Shown here in pieces: positions 54,391 to 62,413 of a stretch of 64,000 nt of DNA. The stretch is from Streptomyces jumonjinensis (GTDB taxonomy: Bacteria > Actinomycetota > Actinomycetes > Streptomycetales > Streptomycetaceae). The notes beneath the pieces were generated by a model. It did no database searches and was not told the DNA's origin. It worked only from the letters and a program-made list of their open reading frames with translations. The translations under genes were made by a program, and so were the position numbers. Where the stretch lies: positions 10,363 to 74,362 of the forward strand of contig NZ_VCLA01000105.1 of the NCBI RefSeq assembly GCF_009600885.1, given 5' to 3'. Within the stretch, counting starts at the first letter, position 1. Every line of letters starts with the position of its first letter.

Positions 54391-55770
54391 TCACGCGGAG
54401 GCGGTGTCCGGGACGCAGCGGCCGTCCTCGGTGCGGTAGTTCCACCGGGCGCCCTGGGCGACCAGTTCCCGCACGGCGCGGACGAACCGCTCCACATGCT
54501 CGTCGGGAGTGCCGGCCCCGAAGCTGACCCGGATGGCGTTGAGGGACTTCCCCTGCGCGTCCGGCTCGGCGTCGGGGGCCCCGCACTCGCCCGGGTCCTG
54601 CGGGTCGCTGCCGAGCAGGGTGCGCACCAGCGGGTGGGCGCAGAAGAGGCCGTCGCGTACGCCGATGCCGTACTCGGCGGAGAGGGCGGCGGCGAAGTGG
54701 GAGCTGTTCCAGCCCTCCACCACGAAGGAGATCACTCCGACGCGGGGGGCGTCGTCCCCGAAGAGCGAGAGCACCTTCACCTCGGGCACCTCGGCGAGGC
54801 CTGCGCGGACGGCCGCGACCAGGGACTGCTCGCGGGCGACCAGGCTGTCGAAGCCGGCCTCGGTGAGGGCCTTGCAGGCGGCGGCGATGGCGTAGACGCC
54901 GATGACATTGGGGGAACCGGCCTCATGGCGGGCGGCGGTGGTGTGCCAGTCGACGTCCACTCCCCCGTCGGCGCGGCGGGCGACCGTGCGGGAGGCGCCG
55001 CCGCCCGCGAGATAGGGCGCCGCGTCCTGGAGCCAGTCGGCGCGGCCCGCGAGCACGCCCGAGCCGAAGGGCGCGTACAGCTTGTGCCCGGAGAACGCGA
55101 TCCAGTCGACGTCCAGCTCGGTGACGGAGACGGGGTGGTGGGGGGCGAGCTGGGCCGCGTCGAGGACGATCCGCGCGCCGTGGGCGTGCGCCGCGGCGGC
55201 GAGCTCCCGCACCGGCCAGATCTCGCCGGTGACATTGGACGCCCCCGTCACACAGACCAGCGCCGGCCCGTAGGGGTCGCGGTCGGCGAGCGCGCGCTCC
55301 AGGGTGTCGACCGCCTCGGCGGGGGTGCGGGGGGCGTTGAGATAGGTCACCCGGGCCTCCCGCCACGGCAGCAGGGAGGCGTGGTGCTCGGTCTCGAAGA
55401 CGAAGACCTGACAGCCGGCGGGGAGGGCTGCGGCGAGGAGGTTGAGGGAGTCGGTGGTGGAGCGGGTGAAGACGACCTGGTCGCCGTCGCGGCAGCCGAG
55501 GAACCCGGCGACGGTGTCGCGGCTGTTCTCGAAGAGGTCGGTGGAGAGCTGGGAGAGATAGCCCGCGCCGCGGTGGACGCTGCCGTAGTACGGGGCGTAG
55601 GCGGCGATATCGTCCCAGACCCGCTGGAGGGCGGGGGCGCTGGCGGCGTAGTCGAGGGCGGCGTAGCTGACTTCGCCGCCGGTGACGAGGGGGACGGTCA
55701 CATCGCGGCCGAGGACGGGGAGGGGGGCGCGGACGGCGGTGTCGACGGCGGTGTTCGGGCGTGCGGACAT
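54391..55770 (-). CDS. Class V aminotransferase / cysteine-desulfurase-like PLP enzyme
   Basis: 459 aa from ATG 55770 with GGGAGA upstream. Fold type I PLP motifs: YAALDYAASAPALQRVWDDI, VVFTRSTTDSLNLLAAALP, FVFETEHHASLLPWREARV, VTGASNVTGEIWPVRELA, IVLDAAQLAPHHP and the PLP-lysine in WIAFSGHKLYAPFGSG. Similarity is to CsdA/SufS and isopenicillin-N-epimerase-like enzymes. A Cys lies in the C-terminal half (DGLFCAHPLVRTLL), possibly an acceptor. The leader carries a SAM-IV riboswitch, so the enzyme should act in sulfur-amino-acid metabolism and fall when SAM is high. The exact reaction is unknown. Confidence 0.88.
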   Translation of the reverse strand: MSARPNTAVDTAVRAPLPVLGRDVTVPLVTGGEVSYAALDYAASAPALQRVWDDIAAYAPYYGSVHRGAGYLSQLSTDLFENSRDTVAGFLGCRDGDQVVFTRSTTDSLNLLAAALPAGCQVFVFETEHHASLLPWREARVTYLNAPRTPAEAVDTLERALADRDPYGPALVCVTGASNVTGEIWPVRELAAAAHAHGARIVLDAAQLAPHHPVSVTELDVDWIAFSGHKLYAPFGSGVLAGRADWLQDAAPYLAGGGASRTVARRADGGVDVDWHTTAARHEAGSPNVIGVYAIAAACKALTEAGFDSLVAREQSLVAAVRAGLAEVPEVKVLSLFGDDAPRVGVISFVVEGWNSSHFAAALSAEYGIGVRDGLFCAHPLVRTLLGSDPQDPGECGAPDAEPDAQGKSLNAIRVSFGAGTPDEHVERFVRAVRELVAQGARWNYRTEDGRCVPDTASA

Positions 55771-55915
55771 GGCGGTATCTCCCGGCGGGACAGGCGGAAT
55801 GGCTTCATGGGCCCGTAACCGGGTACGCGCGACGGCGGTGCGGTGTACGGGGGGTGCCTCAGAGCACACGGCGGTGTGCCGTGTGGAGGGTGTGCCGAAG
55901 AAGGGGCGGTATGCC

Positions 55916-55936
55916 CTAGCGCATTCGCTTGCTCAC
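55916..55936 (-). CDS. Possible six-residue upstream ORF (VSKRMR)
   Basis: GTG 55936 to TAG 55916 encodes only Val/Met-Ser-Lys-Arg-Met-Arg, but it has an excellent ribosome site, AAGGGAG (55944-55950), 7 bases upstream. It lies between the SAM-IV aptamer and the aminotransferase start. It might be translated as a control peptide; alternatively AAGGGAG only forms part of the riboswitch expression platform. Confidence 0.35.
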   Translation of the reverse strand: MSKRMR

Positions 55937-55969
55937 GAGACTGCTCCCTTGAGGACCAGGACCCCAGGG

Positions 55970-56095
55970 TTCGCAGGGGTCCGCGCTTGCCGCGGACCTC
56001 GCTGCCCACGGCCTGGTCTTCACCCGGGGCACCCCGCCACGGACGGAGGGTTGCCGGACAGCGGGCCGGGGCCGTAGTCGCTGTCGCTCATGACC
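55970..56095 (-). promoter_or_regulatory. SAM-IV riboswitch
   Basis: Minus-strand order: GGTCATGAGCGACAGC, GCTGTCCGGCAACCCTCC, GTGGCGGGGTGCCCCGGG, TGAAGACCAGGCCGTG, and the hairpin GGTCCGCG-GCAAG-CGCGGACC. This matches the actinomycete SAM-IV family, including the GGTC/GACC pairing and the GGCAACCCTCC core. It is about 200 nt before the aminotransferase. The spacer 55771-56292 contains, besides this, the short upstream ORF and the trpD terminator and repeats. Confidence 0.92.
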
Positions 56096-56174
56096 TGACG
56101 AGACCGTATGCCAACGGATCGTGGCGGCGCAACCTCGTCCCGCATGCCGATATACGGGGACACCCATATACGGG

Positions 56175-56207
56175 GACGCCCCGGGGAGCACGACTCCCCG
56201 GGGCGTC
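56175..56207 (-). terminator. Terminator of trpD
   Basis: 56175-56188 pairs perfectly over 14 bp with 56194-56207 around a 5-nt loop, 86 bp past the trpD stop on the minus strand. Two ATATACGGGGAC copies follow it. Confidence 0.8.
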
Positions 56208-56218
56208 TCCGGGAGCAG

Positions 56219-56305
56219 GGCTCCCCGGGGGAGGTCACCTGACGTACGGCTCCCCGGGGGAGGTCACCCGGCCTACGGCTCCCCGGGGGAGGTCACCCGG
56301 CGTGG
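56219..56305 (-). repeat. 29-bp tandem repeat x3 at the trpD 3' end
   Basis: Three units start at 56219, 56248 and 56277, each with GGCTCCCCGGGGGAGGTCAC. The third includes the trpD stop codon (56293-56295) and last codons; the others lie behind the gene. Each unit also contains a CTCCCCGGGGGAG-type near-palindrome. Confidence 0.93.
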
Positions 56306-57360
56306 GTCGCCGTCACCCAGCGGTCCAGGGCCGCCTTCGCCGCGCCCGAGTCGATCGACTCCGCCGCCCGGACCATCGCCGCCGACAGCTGGTCGTTGAG
56401 CGAGCCGCCGGACGGGGCGAGCGCCACCAGCGCCGCCGCCGAGTTCAGCAGGACCGCGTCCCGCACCGGCCCCGTCTCGCCCAGCAGCAGCCGGCGGGCC
56501 ACATCGGCGTTGTAGGAGGCGTCCGCGCCCCGCAGGGCCTCCACCGGGACCAGGTCGATGCCGATGTCACGGGGGTCGAAGGACTCCTCGCGCACCGAGC
56601 CGTCCCGTACCACCCAGACCCGCGAGGTCGCCGTGGTCGTCAGCTCGTCCAGGCCGTCGTCCCCCCGGAACACCAGCGCCGACGAGCCGCGCTCGGCCAG
56701 CACCCCGGCCAGGATCGGCGCCATCCGGGCGTCCGCGACGCCGGTGGCCTGCGCGGTCACCCGGGCCGGGTTGGTCAGCGGCCCCAGGAAGTTGAACGTC
56801 GTACGGATTCCGAGCTCCTTGCGGGCCGCCGCCACATGCCGCAGCGCCGGGTGGAACTTCACCGCGAAGCAGAAGGTGATCCCCGCCTCCCCGGCGACCT
56901 CGGCCACCCGCTGGGGGGTCAGCTCCAGATTCACCCCGAGCTTCTCCAGCACATCCGAGGCTCCCGAGGCGCTCGACGCCGCCCGGTTCCCGTGCTTGAC
57001 GACCTTCGCGCCGGTGCCCGCGACCACGATCGCGGACATCGTGGAGATGTTCACCGTCTTCGCGCCGTCGCCGCCGGTCCCGACGATGTCGACGCTGGGC
57101 CCCGGGATCTCGATCAGTTTGGCGTGCGCGTACATCGTCCGCACCAGACCGGAGATCTCCTCCACGGTCTCGCCCTTGGCGCGCAGGGCCACCGCGAACC
57201 CGGCGATCTGCGCGTCGGTCGCCGCGCCGCTGAGAATCCGGTCCATCGCCCACGCGGTGGCGTCCGCGCTCTGGTCGCGGTTCTCCAGCAGCGAGTTCAG
57301 CACGCCGGGCCAGGAGAGGTCCGCCACGCTGTCGCCGCCAACCGGGGTCACAACGTTCAT
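56293..57360 (-). CDS. trpD: Anthranilate phosphoribosyltransferase
   Basis: 355 aa. TrpD joins anthranilate to PRPP, the second step of tryptophan synthesis. Signature motifs: [20 protein letters not shown] (PRPP loop), [51 protein letters not shown] short N-terminal extension ([16 protein letters not shown]) precedes the helical domain. It stands alone, away from trpEG, with no leader peptide that I can see in the 134 bp upstream. qcrB is upstream on the same strand but is followed by its own terminator. Confidence 0.97.
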   Translation of the reverse strand: MNVVTPVGGDSVADLSWPGVLNSLLENRDQSADATAWAMDRILSGAATDAQIAGFAVALRAKGETVEEISGLVRTMYAHAKLIEIPGPSVDIVGTGGDGAKTVNISTMSAIVVAGTGAKVVKHGNRAASSASGASDVLEKLGVNLELTPQRVAEVAGEAGITFCFAVKFHPALRHVAAARKELGIRTTFNFLGPLTNPARVTAQATGVADARMAPILAGVLAERGSSALVFRGDDGLDELTTTATSRVWVVRDGSVREESFDPRDIGIDLVPVEALRGADASYNADVARRLLLGETGPVRDAVLLNSAAALVALAPSGGSLNDQLSAAMVRAAESIDSGAAKAALDRWVTATHAG

Positions 57361-57430
57361 GGTCCGCTCCAGGGGTCCACAGAATCGACAGGGGATGCTC
57401 CCTACCCTATCCAGCCCCTGGAGAGAGCGA

Positions 57431-57461
57431 AGAGCCCCGTCCAGGCAGTGGACGGGGCTCT
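57431..57461 (-). terminator. Terminator of the qcrCAB operon
   Basis: 57431-57442 pairs perfectly over 12 bp with 57450-57461 around a 7-nt loop, 34 bp beyond the qcrB stop on the minus strand. Confidence 0.85.
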
Positions 57462-57494
57462 CGCTGTGGCGATCGTGACGATCAGTTCAGGCGA

Positions 57495-59129
57495 TCAGTG
57501 GTGGCCGTGGCCGCTGGTGATCTCCTTGTACTCCTCGGCGGTCGGCTTGGGGATCTGGTTCCCCTCGCCGTAGAAGCCCTGGCTGAGCTTGGCCTGGGTC
57601 TTCTTGACGAGCGAGACCTTCCGCTCGACCCCGTTCTCGTCGACGGTCGGGCCCACCTCGATGGGCTCGTACTGCTCGTGCGAGGTGAGGGTGAAGAGAT
57701 CGCCCTGGCTGAGCGGCTCATGGACCTCGATGAACTCACCGTGCGGCAGGCGCTTGATGATGCCGGACTCGCGTCCGTGCAGCACCTTCTCCCGGTCGCG
57801 GCGCTGGAGCCCGAGGCAGATGCGCTTCGTGATGATGAAGGCGAGAACCGGTCCGGCGAAGAAGAAGATCCGGACGAACCAGGTGATCGCGTTGATCGAC
57901 AGATTGAAGTGCGTGGCCACGATGTCGTTGCCGCCGCCGATCAGCATGATGAAGTACGCCGTCAGCCAGGCCACACCGAAGCCGGTACGCGTCGGAGCGT
58001 TCCGCGGGCGGTCCAGGATGTGGTGCTCGCGCTTGTCGCCGGTGACCCAGGACTCGATGAACGGGTAGACCGCGATCGCGCCCAGCACCAGCGGGAAGAT
58101 CAGCAGCGGGATGAACACACCCAGGGCGAGTGTGTGACCCCAGGCGTTGATCTCCCAGCCCGGCATCACCCGGATCAGACCCTCGGCGAAGCCCATGTAC
58201 CAGTCCGGCTGGGCGCCCGTGGACACCTGATCGACCCGGTAGGGGCCGATCGACCAGATCGGGTTCAGCGTGGCAATCGCGGCGACCACCGTGATGATGC
58301 CGAAGACCAGGAAGAAGAAGCCTCCCGCCTTCGCCATGTAGACCGGCAGCAGCGGCATGCCGACGACGTTCTTCTCGGTCCGGCCGGGACCCGCGTACTG
58401 CGTGTGCTTGTGGTACACGACGAGGATCAGATGGCCCACCAGCAGCGCCAGCATGATGCCCGGCAGCAGCAGGATGTGGATCGAGTAGAACCTGCCCACG
58501 AAGTCATGGCCGGGGAACTCGCCGCCGAACAGGAACATCGAGATGTACGTGCCGACGATCGGCACGGAGAGGATCGCGCCCTGGGTGAAGCGGACACCGG
58601 TGCCGGAGAGCAGGTCGTCCGGGAGCGAGTAACCGGTGAAACCGGTGAACATGCCGAGGACGAGCAGCAGGAAGCCGAAGAGCCAGTTGACCTCACGCGG
58701 CTTGCGGAACGCGCCGGTGAAGAAGACGCGCATCATGTGGACCATCATCGCGGCGATGAAGATCAGCGCGGCCCAGTGGTGGATCTGCCGGATGAGCAGA
58801 CCGCCGCGGACCTCGAAGCTGATCTCCATCGTCGAGGCGAACGCCTCCGACATGCGTACGCCCTGAAGCGGTACGTAGGGGCCGTGGTAGACGATCTCGT
58901 TCATCGACGGGGTGAAGAACAGCGTCAGATACACACCCGTGAGGATGATGATGATGAAGCTGTAGAGGCAGATCTCACCCAGCATGAAGGACCAGTGGTC
59001 CGGGAAGATCTTCCGCATGTTGGCCTTGGCCAGGGTGTAGATCCCCAGCCGGCCGTCGGCCCAGTCGGCTACCCGCTCACCGGCGGGTGCGTTGCGCTCA
59101 GCGCGCTTGGTGTCAGTTGCAGTACTCAT
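57495..59129 (-). CDS. qcrB: Ubiquinol/menaquinol-cytochrome c reductase cytochrome b subunit
   Basis: 544 aa. QcrB carries the two b hemes and the quinol sites of the actinobacterial bcc complex. Motifs: IRQIHHWAALIFIAAMMVHM (heme-ligand His), GYSLPDDLLSGTGVRF, FYSIHILLLPGIMLALLVGH (second His pair), VYHKHTQYAGPGRTEKNV, and the quinol-site-like NPIWSIGPYRVDQVSTGAQP, DWYMGFAEGLIRVMPGWE. Eight to nine membrane helices, then a long hydrophilic C-terminus ending HGHH, longer than in proteobacteria. The start overlaps the qcrA stop (ATGA). This subunit is the target of Q203-type inhibitors in mycobacteria. Confidence 0.98.
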   Translation of the reverse strand: MSTATDTKRAERNAPAGERVADWADGRLGIYTLAKANMRKIFPDHWSFMLGEICLYSFIIIILTGVYLTLFFTPSMNEIVYHGPYVPLQGVRMSEAFASTMEISFEVRGGLLIRQIHHWAALIFIAAMMVHMMRVFFTGAFRKPREVNWLFGFLLLVLGMFTGFTGYSLPDDLLSGTGVRFTQGAILSVPIVGTYISMFLFGGEFPGHDFVGRFYSIHILLLPGIMLALLVGHLILVVYHKHTQYAGPGRTEKNVVGMPLLPVYMAKAGGFFFLVFGIITVVAAIATLNPIWSIGPYRVDQVSTGAQPDWYMGFAEGLIRVMPGWEINAWGHTLALGVFIPLLIFPLVLGAIAVYPFIESWVTGDKREHHILDRPRNAPTRTGFGVAWLTAYFIMLIGGGNDIVATHFNLSINAITWFVRIFFFAGPVLAFIITKRICLGLQRRDREKVLHGRESGIIKRLPHGEFIEVHEPLSQGDLFTLTSHEQYEPIEVGPTVDENGVERKVSLVKKTQAKLSQGFYGEGNQIPKPTAEEYKEITSGHGHH

Positions 59130-60205
59130 CCGCGCTCCCAGAAGGACGCACCGACGGGCTCGTCGAAGTCGCCGAGCGCTTCGAGGTTGCCTTCGGCGTT
59201 CACACCGATCCGCAGCTGCGGAAGGGGGTGGCCGGCGGGACCGAAGATGACCCGGGCCCCGTCGGAGAGGTCGAAGGTGGACTGATGGCACGGGCAGAGC
59301 ACATGGTGGGTCTGCTGCTCGTACAGGGAGATCGGGCAGCCCACATGGGTGCAGATCTTCGAGAAGGCGACGATGCCGTCGTGCGACCACTCCAGCTCGC
59401 GCTTGTCCTTGATGTCCTCCGGCTGAATGCGGACGATCATCAGAGCGGCCTTGCCGATCTGGATCTGGAAGTCGTGGTCGTCGTGCTTCAGGCCCTCGGG
59501 CATGGCGAAGACGAGCGAACCCACCGTGATGTCCTCGGGGCGGAGCGGCTCATGCGTGTTCATGTTGATGAGCTGCTTGCCCTTGTCCCACAGGGTCTCG
59601 CGGAGCTTCCGCTCGGGCAGCGGCCCGAGGTCGCGCAGCAGCACCACACCGGTCAGCGGGACCAGCGCCAGCGCACCGAACATGGTGTTGCGGACCAGCT
59701 TGCGACGGCCGAAGCCGGACTCCTCGTTGCCCGCCGCGAGGTCGGCCAGAACCTTGGCCTTGACCTCGGGCGACGCGGCGATGGGGTGACGGTCGTCGGC
59801 GACCTCCACATCGGACATCAGGGTGCGGGCCCAGTGGACCGCGCCCGCGCCGATGAAGAAGAGGGCCGCGCCGAGCGTCCAGCCCAGCGAGAAGTTCAGC
59901 GCGCTCACCCGGCCGAAGGGCCAGATGTAGACGAGCTTGTCGACCGGGAAGACCACGAAGCACGCGATGAAGGCGACGGTGGCCGCCATCGACAGCGTGA
60001 ACAGGAGGGCGACGGTGCGCTCGGACCGCTTGGCCGCTCGCTCGTCGATGTCCTGGATACGCGGCTTATGGGCCGGCAGTCCCGGGTCGTGGAACGGATC
60101 TTCGTCCACGCGCTGGACTACGGCGGTGCCGCCGTGCCCTGCCGCGCCGTGCGCGGCGCCCTGCTCTGCGGGCAGGTTCTCTTCTGGAATGTCTTGGCTA
60201 CTCAT
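59126..60205 (-). CDS. qcrA: Rieske iron-sulfur subunit of the bcc complex
   Basis: 359 aa. The actinobacterial-type protein has three membrane helices instead of one (VALLFTLSMAATVAFIACFV, SLGWTLGAALFFIGAGAVHW, NTMFGALALVPLTGVVLLRD) after a long His/Gly-rich N-terminus. The Rieske cluster motifs are ICTHVGCPISLYEQ and VLCPCHQSTFDLSDG, giving two Cys and two His ligands, with GPAGHPLPQL following. It passes electrons from quinol to the diheme cytochrome c. It overlaps qcrC upstream and qcrB downstream by 4 bp each. Confidence 0.98.
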   Translation of the reverse strand: MSSQDIPEENLPAEQGAAHGAAGHGGTAVVQRVDEDPFHDPGLPAHKPRIQDIDERAAKRSERTVALLFTLSMAATVAFIACFVVFPVDKLVYIWPFGRVSALNFSLGWTLGAALFFIGAGAVHWARTLMSDVEVADDRHPIAASPEVKAKVLADLAAGNEESGFGRRKLVRNTMFGALALVPLTGVVLLRDLGPLPERKLRETLWDKGKQLINMNTHEPLRPEDITVGSLVFAMPEGLKHDDHDFQIQIGKAALMIVRIQPEDIKDKRELEWSHDGIVAFSKICTHVGCPISLYEQQTHHVLCPCHQSTFDLSDGARVIFGPAGHPLPQLRIGVNAEGNLEALGDFDEPVGASFWERG

Positions 60206-61014
60206 GACTTCTTGGCCTTAGCGGTGTGGGCCGCGACCCAGACGGCGGCTGCGATCAGCGCTCCGAGACCGAAGACCCAGGCGAAGAGACCTTCGGTGAC
60301 CGGGCCGAGCCCGCCCAGCGTGAAGCCGGCGGGGTTCGCCGCCTTCTTGGGGTCGTTCATGGTCTCGATGTACGCGATGACGTCCTGCTTCTCCTTCTCC
60401 CCCATGATGCCGTCGGGGAAGGAGGGCATGTTCTGCGGGCCGGTCTGCATGGCCTCGTAGAGATGCTTGGGGCTGACGCCCACAAGGGTGGGCGCGTACT
60501 TGCCTTCGGTCAGCGCGCCGCCCTTGCCGGTGAAGTTGTGGCACTGGGCGCAGTTGGTACGGAACAGATCACCGCCGTTGGCCACGTCCGCGCCCTTGGG
60601 GCTGTACTGCTCCTCCGTCGGCGTGATCGGACCGGCGCCCAGCGAGGCGACGTACGCCGCGAGCTGGTCGATCTCGGCCTGGGAGTAGATGTTCTTCTTC
60701 TTCGGCACCTGGGCGCCGGGCTGCTGGGCCGGCATACGTCCGGTGCCGACCTGGCAGTCGACAGCGGCCGAACCGACACCGACCAGGGAGGGACCGTCGG
60801 TGGTGCCCTCACCGCCGGTTCCGTGGCAGCTGGCACACCCGACGGTGTAGAGCTGCTTGCCCTCCTCGATGGCGAGGGACTGGGAGGTTTCTTCGGCCTG
60901 TGCCTTGTCCGCGGGCGCGAACGCCGCGTACAGCCCCCCGGTGGCCGCCAGCGCGAGGAGTAGGACGACGACCGCCGCCAGCGGATGGCGTCGTCGTGCG
61001 GAGAGCTTTTTCAC
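60202..61014 (-). CDS. qcrC: Diheme cytochrome c subunit of the bcc complex
   Basis: 270 aa. Two heme c motifs, VGCASCHGTGGEGT and TNCAQCHNFTGKGGAL, lie in two cytochrome c domains; axial Met candidates are in TGRMPAQQ and QNMPSFPDGIM. An N-terminal helix (HPLAAVVVLLLALAATGGLY) and a C-terminal helix (EGLFAWVFGLGALIAAAVWV) anchor it. It replaces both cytochrome c1 and soluble cytochrome c, handing electrons directly to the aa3 oxidase. The operon order here is ctaE-qcrC-qcrA-qcrB. Confidence 0.98.
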   Translation of the reverse strand: MKKLSARRRHPLAAVVVLLLALAATGGLYAAFAPADKAQAEETSQSLAIEEGKQLYTVGCASCHGTGGEGTTDGPSLVGVGSAAVDCQVGTGRMPAQQPGAQVPKKKNIYSQAEIDQLAAYVASLGAGPITPTEEQYSPKGADVANGGDLFRTNCAQCHNFTGKGGALTEGKYAPTLVGVSPKHLYEAMQTGPQNMPSFPDGIMGEKEKQDVIAYIETMNDPKKAANPAGFTLGGLGPVTEGLFAWVFGLGALIAAAVWVAAHTAKAKKS

Positions 61015-61090
61015 GGATTACCCCGGTGTCAGGATTTTCTGCGTCGATGCTTCTGGACTGTGTCTGCTTCGGGCGGATCGCCCGTGCCCG

Positions 61091-61708
61091 TTACTTGATC
61101 ATGTAGATCGTGGCGAAGAGGCCGATCCAGACGACATCGACGAAATGCCAGTAGTAGGACACGACGATGGCGGAGGTCGCCTGCTCGTGGGTGAATCTCC
61201 TGGCCGCGTAGGTCCGGCCCAGGACCAGCAGGAAGGCGATGAGTCCGCCTGCCACATGCAGTCCGTGGAAGCCGGTGGTCAGGTAGAAGACCGAGCCGTA
61301 GGGGTCCGACGAGATGGAGAGCCCGTGCTGGACCAGCTCGGTGTACTCGTACACCTGACCGCCGATGAAGATCGCACCCATGATGAACGTGATGATGAAC
61401 CAGGTGCGGAGCTTCTTCACATCGCCGCGCTCGGCGGCGAAAACGCCGAGCTGGCAGGTGAGAGAGGAGAGCACCAGGACCGTCGTGTTCGTCGCCGAGA
61501 ACGGGAAGTTCAGAAGGTCGGCCTTGGATGACCAGAAGTCGGCACCCGTAACCGAGCGCAGAGTGAAGTACATCGCGAAGAGGGCCGCGAAGAACATCAG
61601 CTCGGAACTCAACCAGATGATGGTTCCTACGCTGACGAGGTTCGGTCGATTGACCGACGGGTGCGCGTGCCCGGTTTCTACTGTCGTTGCTGTCGCCACG
61701 ACCGACAT
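61091..61708 (-). CDS. ctaE: Cytochrome c oxidase subunit III
   Basis: 205 aa with five membrane helices, the short (helix III-VII) form typical of actinobacteria. Motifs: [20 protein letters not shown] (conserved Glu), [20 protein letters not shown] (His-Gly-x-His) and [20 protein letters not shown]. It stabilises the aa3 oxidase core and proton pumping. It is first in the ctaE-qcrCAB operon, 76 bp before qcrC. The divergent gene on the other side is the atypical receiver protein. Confidence 0.98.
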   Translation of the reverse strand: MSVVATATTVETGHAHPSVNRPNLVSVGTIIWLSSELMFFAALFAMYFTLRSVTGADFWSSKADLLNFPFSATNTTVLVLSSLTCQLGVFAAERGDVKKLRTWFIITFIMGAIFIGGQVYEYTELVQHGLSISSDPYGSVFYLTTGFHGLHVAGGLIAFLLVLGRTYAARRFTHEQATSAIVVSYYWHFVDVVWIGLFATIYMIK

Positions 61709-61889
61709 TATGTCGGTCGCTTATCCCGCCCTCACTCCGGGGGGTGCCGTTCGGTGTGTCAGCGGCCCCCGCGCGGCCCGAACGGCCCAGCGTCCATGGG
61801 CTCGAACCGCTGTTTACCGGCAGTGGGAGCGAGTAGCATCCGGCCCATCGGTACCTGATCCACAACGGATCCAACGACGCGGAGGAACA

Positions 61890-62291
61890 ATGCAGCCGAC
61901 CGCCACCGTGCTGGTCTACAGCGATGACGCGAGCACCCGCGAGCAGGTGCGGCTGGCCGCCGGGCGCAGGCCGGCGGCCGATGTTCCCCCCGTGGAGTTC
62001 ATCGAGTGCGCCACCCTGCCCGCCGTGCTGAAGCGGCTGGACGAGGGCGGTGTGGACGTCTGTGTGCTGGACGGCGAGACCGTGCCCGCGGGCGGGATGG
62101 GGGTCTGCCGGCAGATCAAGGACGAGATCTTCCACTGCCCGCCCGTACTGCTGCTGATCGGACGGCCGCAGGACGCCTGGCTGGCCACCTGGAGCCGCGC
62201 CGAGGCCGCTGTGACGCTTCCTGTGGAGCCGGTGGAGTTCGCCCGCACCCTGGCCGCGCTGCTCCGCGGCAGGCTGGCTGTGGACGCCTGA
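61890..62291 (+). CDS. Atypical response-regulator receiver-domain protein
   Basis: 133 aa from ATG 61890; GGAGGA lies close upstream. A CheY-like alternation is visible: VLVYSDDASTREQVRLAAGR (acidic pair), VDVCVLDGETVPAGGMGVCR (possible phospho-Asp) and PPVLLLIGRPQDAWL. The conserved Lys of the usual KP motif is absent: the position reads VTLPVEPVEFARTL. There is no output domain. So phosphorylation-dependent signalling in the normal way is doubtful, and it may be a pseudo-receiver. TAGCAT at about 61835 is a possible -10. It is always, as I recall, beside ctaE in Streptomyces. Confidence 0.82.
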   Translation: MQPTATVLVYSDDASTREQVRLAAGRRPAADVPPVEFIECATLPAVLKRLDEGGVDVCVLDGETVPAGGMGVCRQIKDEIFHCPPVLLLIGRPQDAWLATWSRAEAAVTLPVEPVEFARTLAALLRGRLAVDA

Positions 62292-62413
62292 GGACGCCGG
62301 AGCTGCGGGGCCCGGGGGGCGGGACCCGCCGGACCCCGCCGGGCGGGCGGGGCGCCGACGGTGCGCCGGGCGGACGGGACCTTGAAGGCACTCCCCGGGT
62401 CCCTGCGCCGCCC

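Noticed and set aside
54325..55818. A 497-codon plus-strand frame after glycerate kinase
   Set aside because: It is antisense to the class V aminotransferase and Gly/Val/Glu-rich without motifs.
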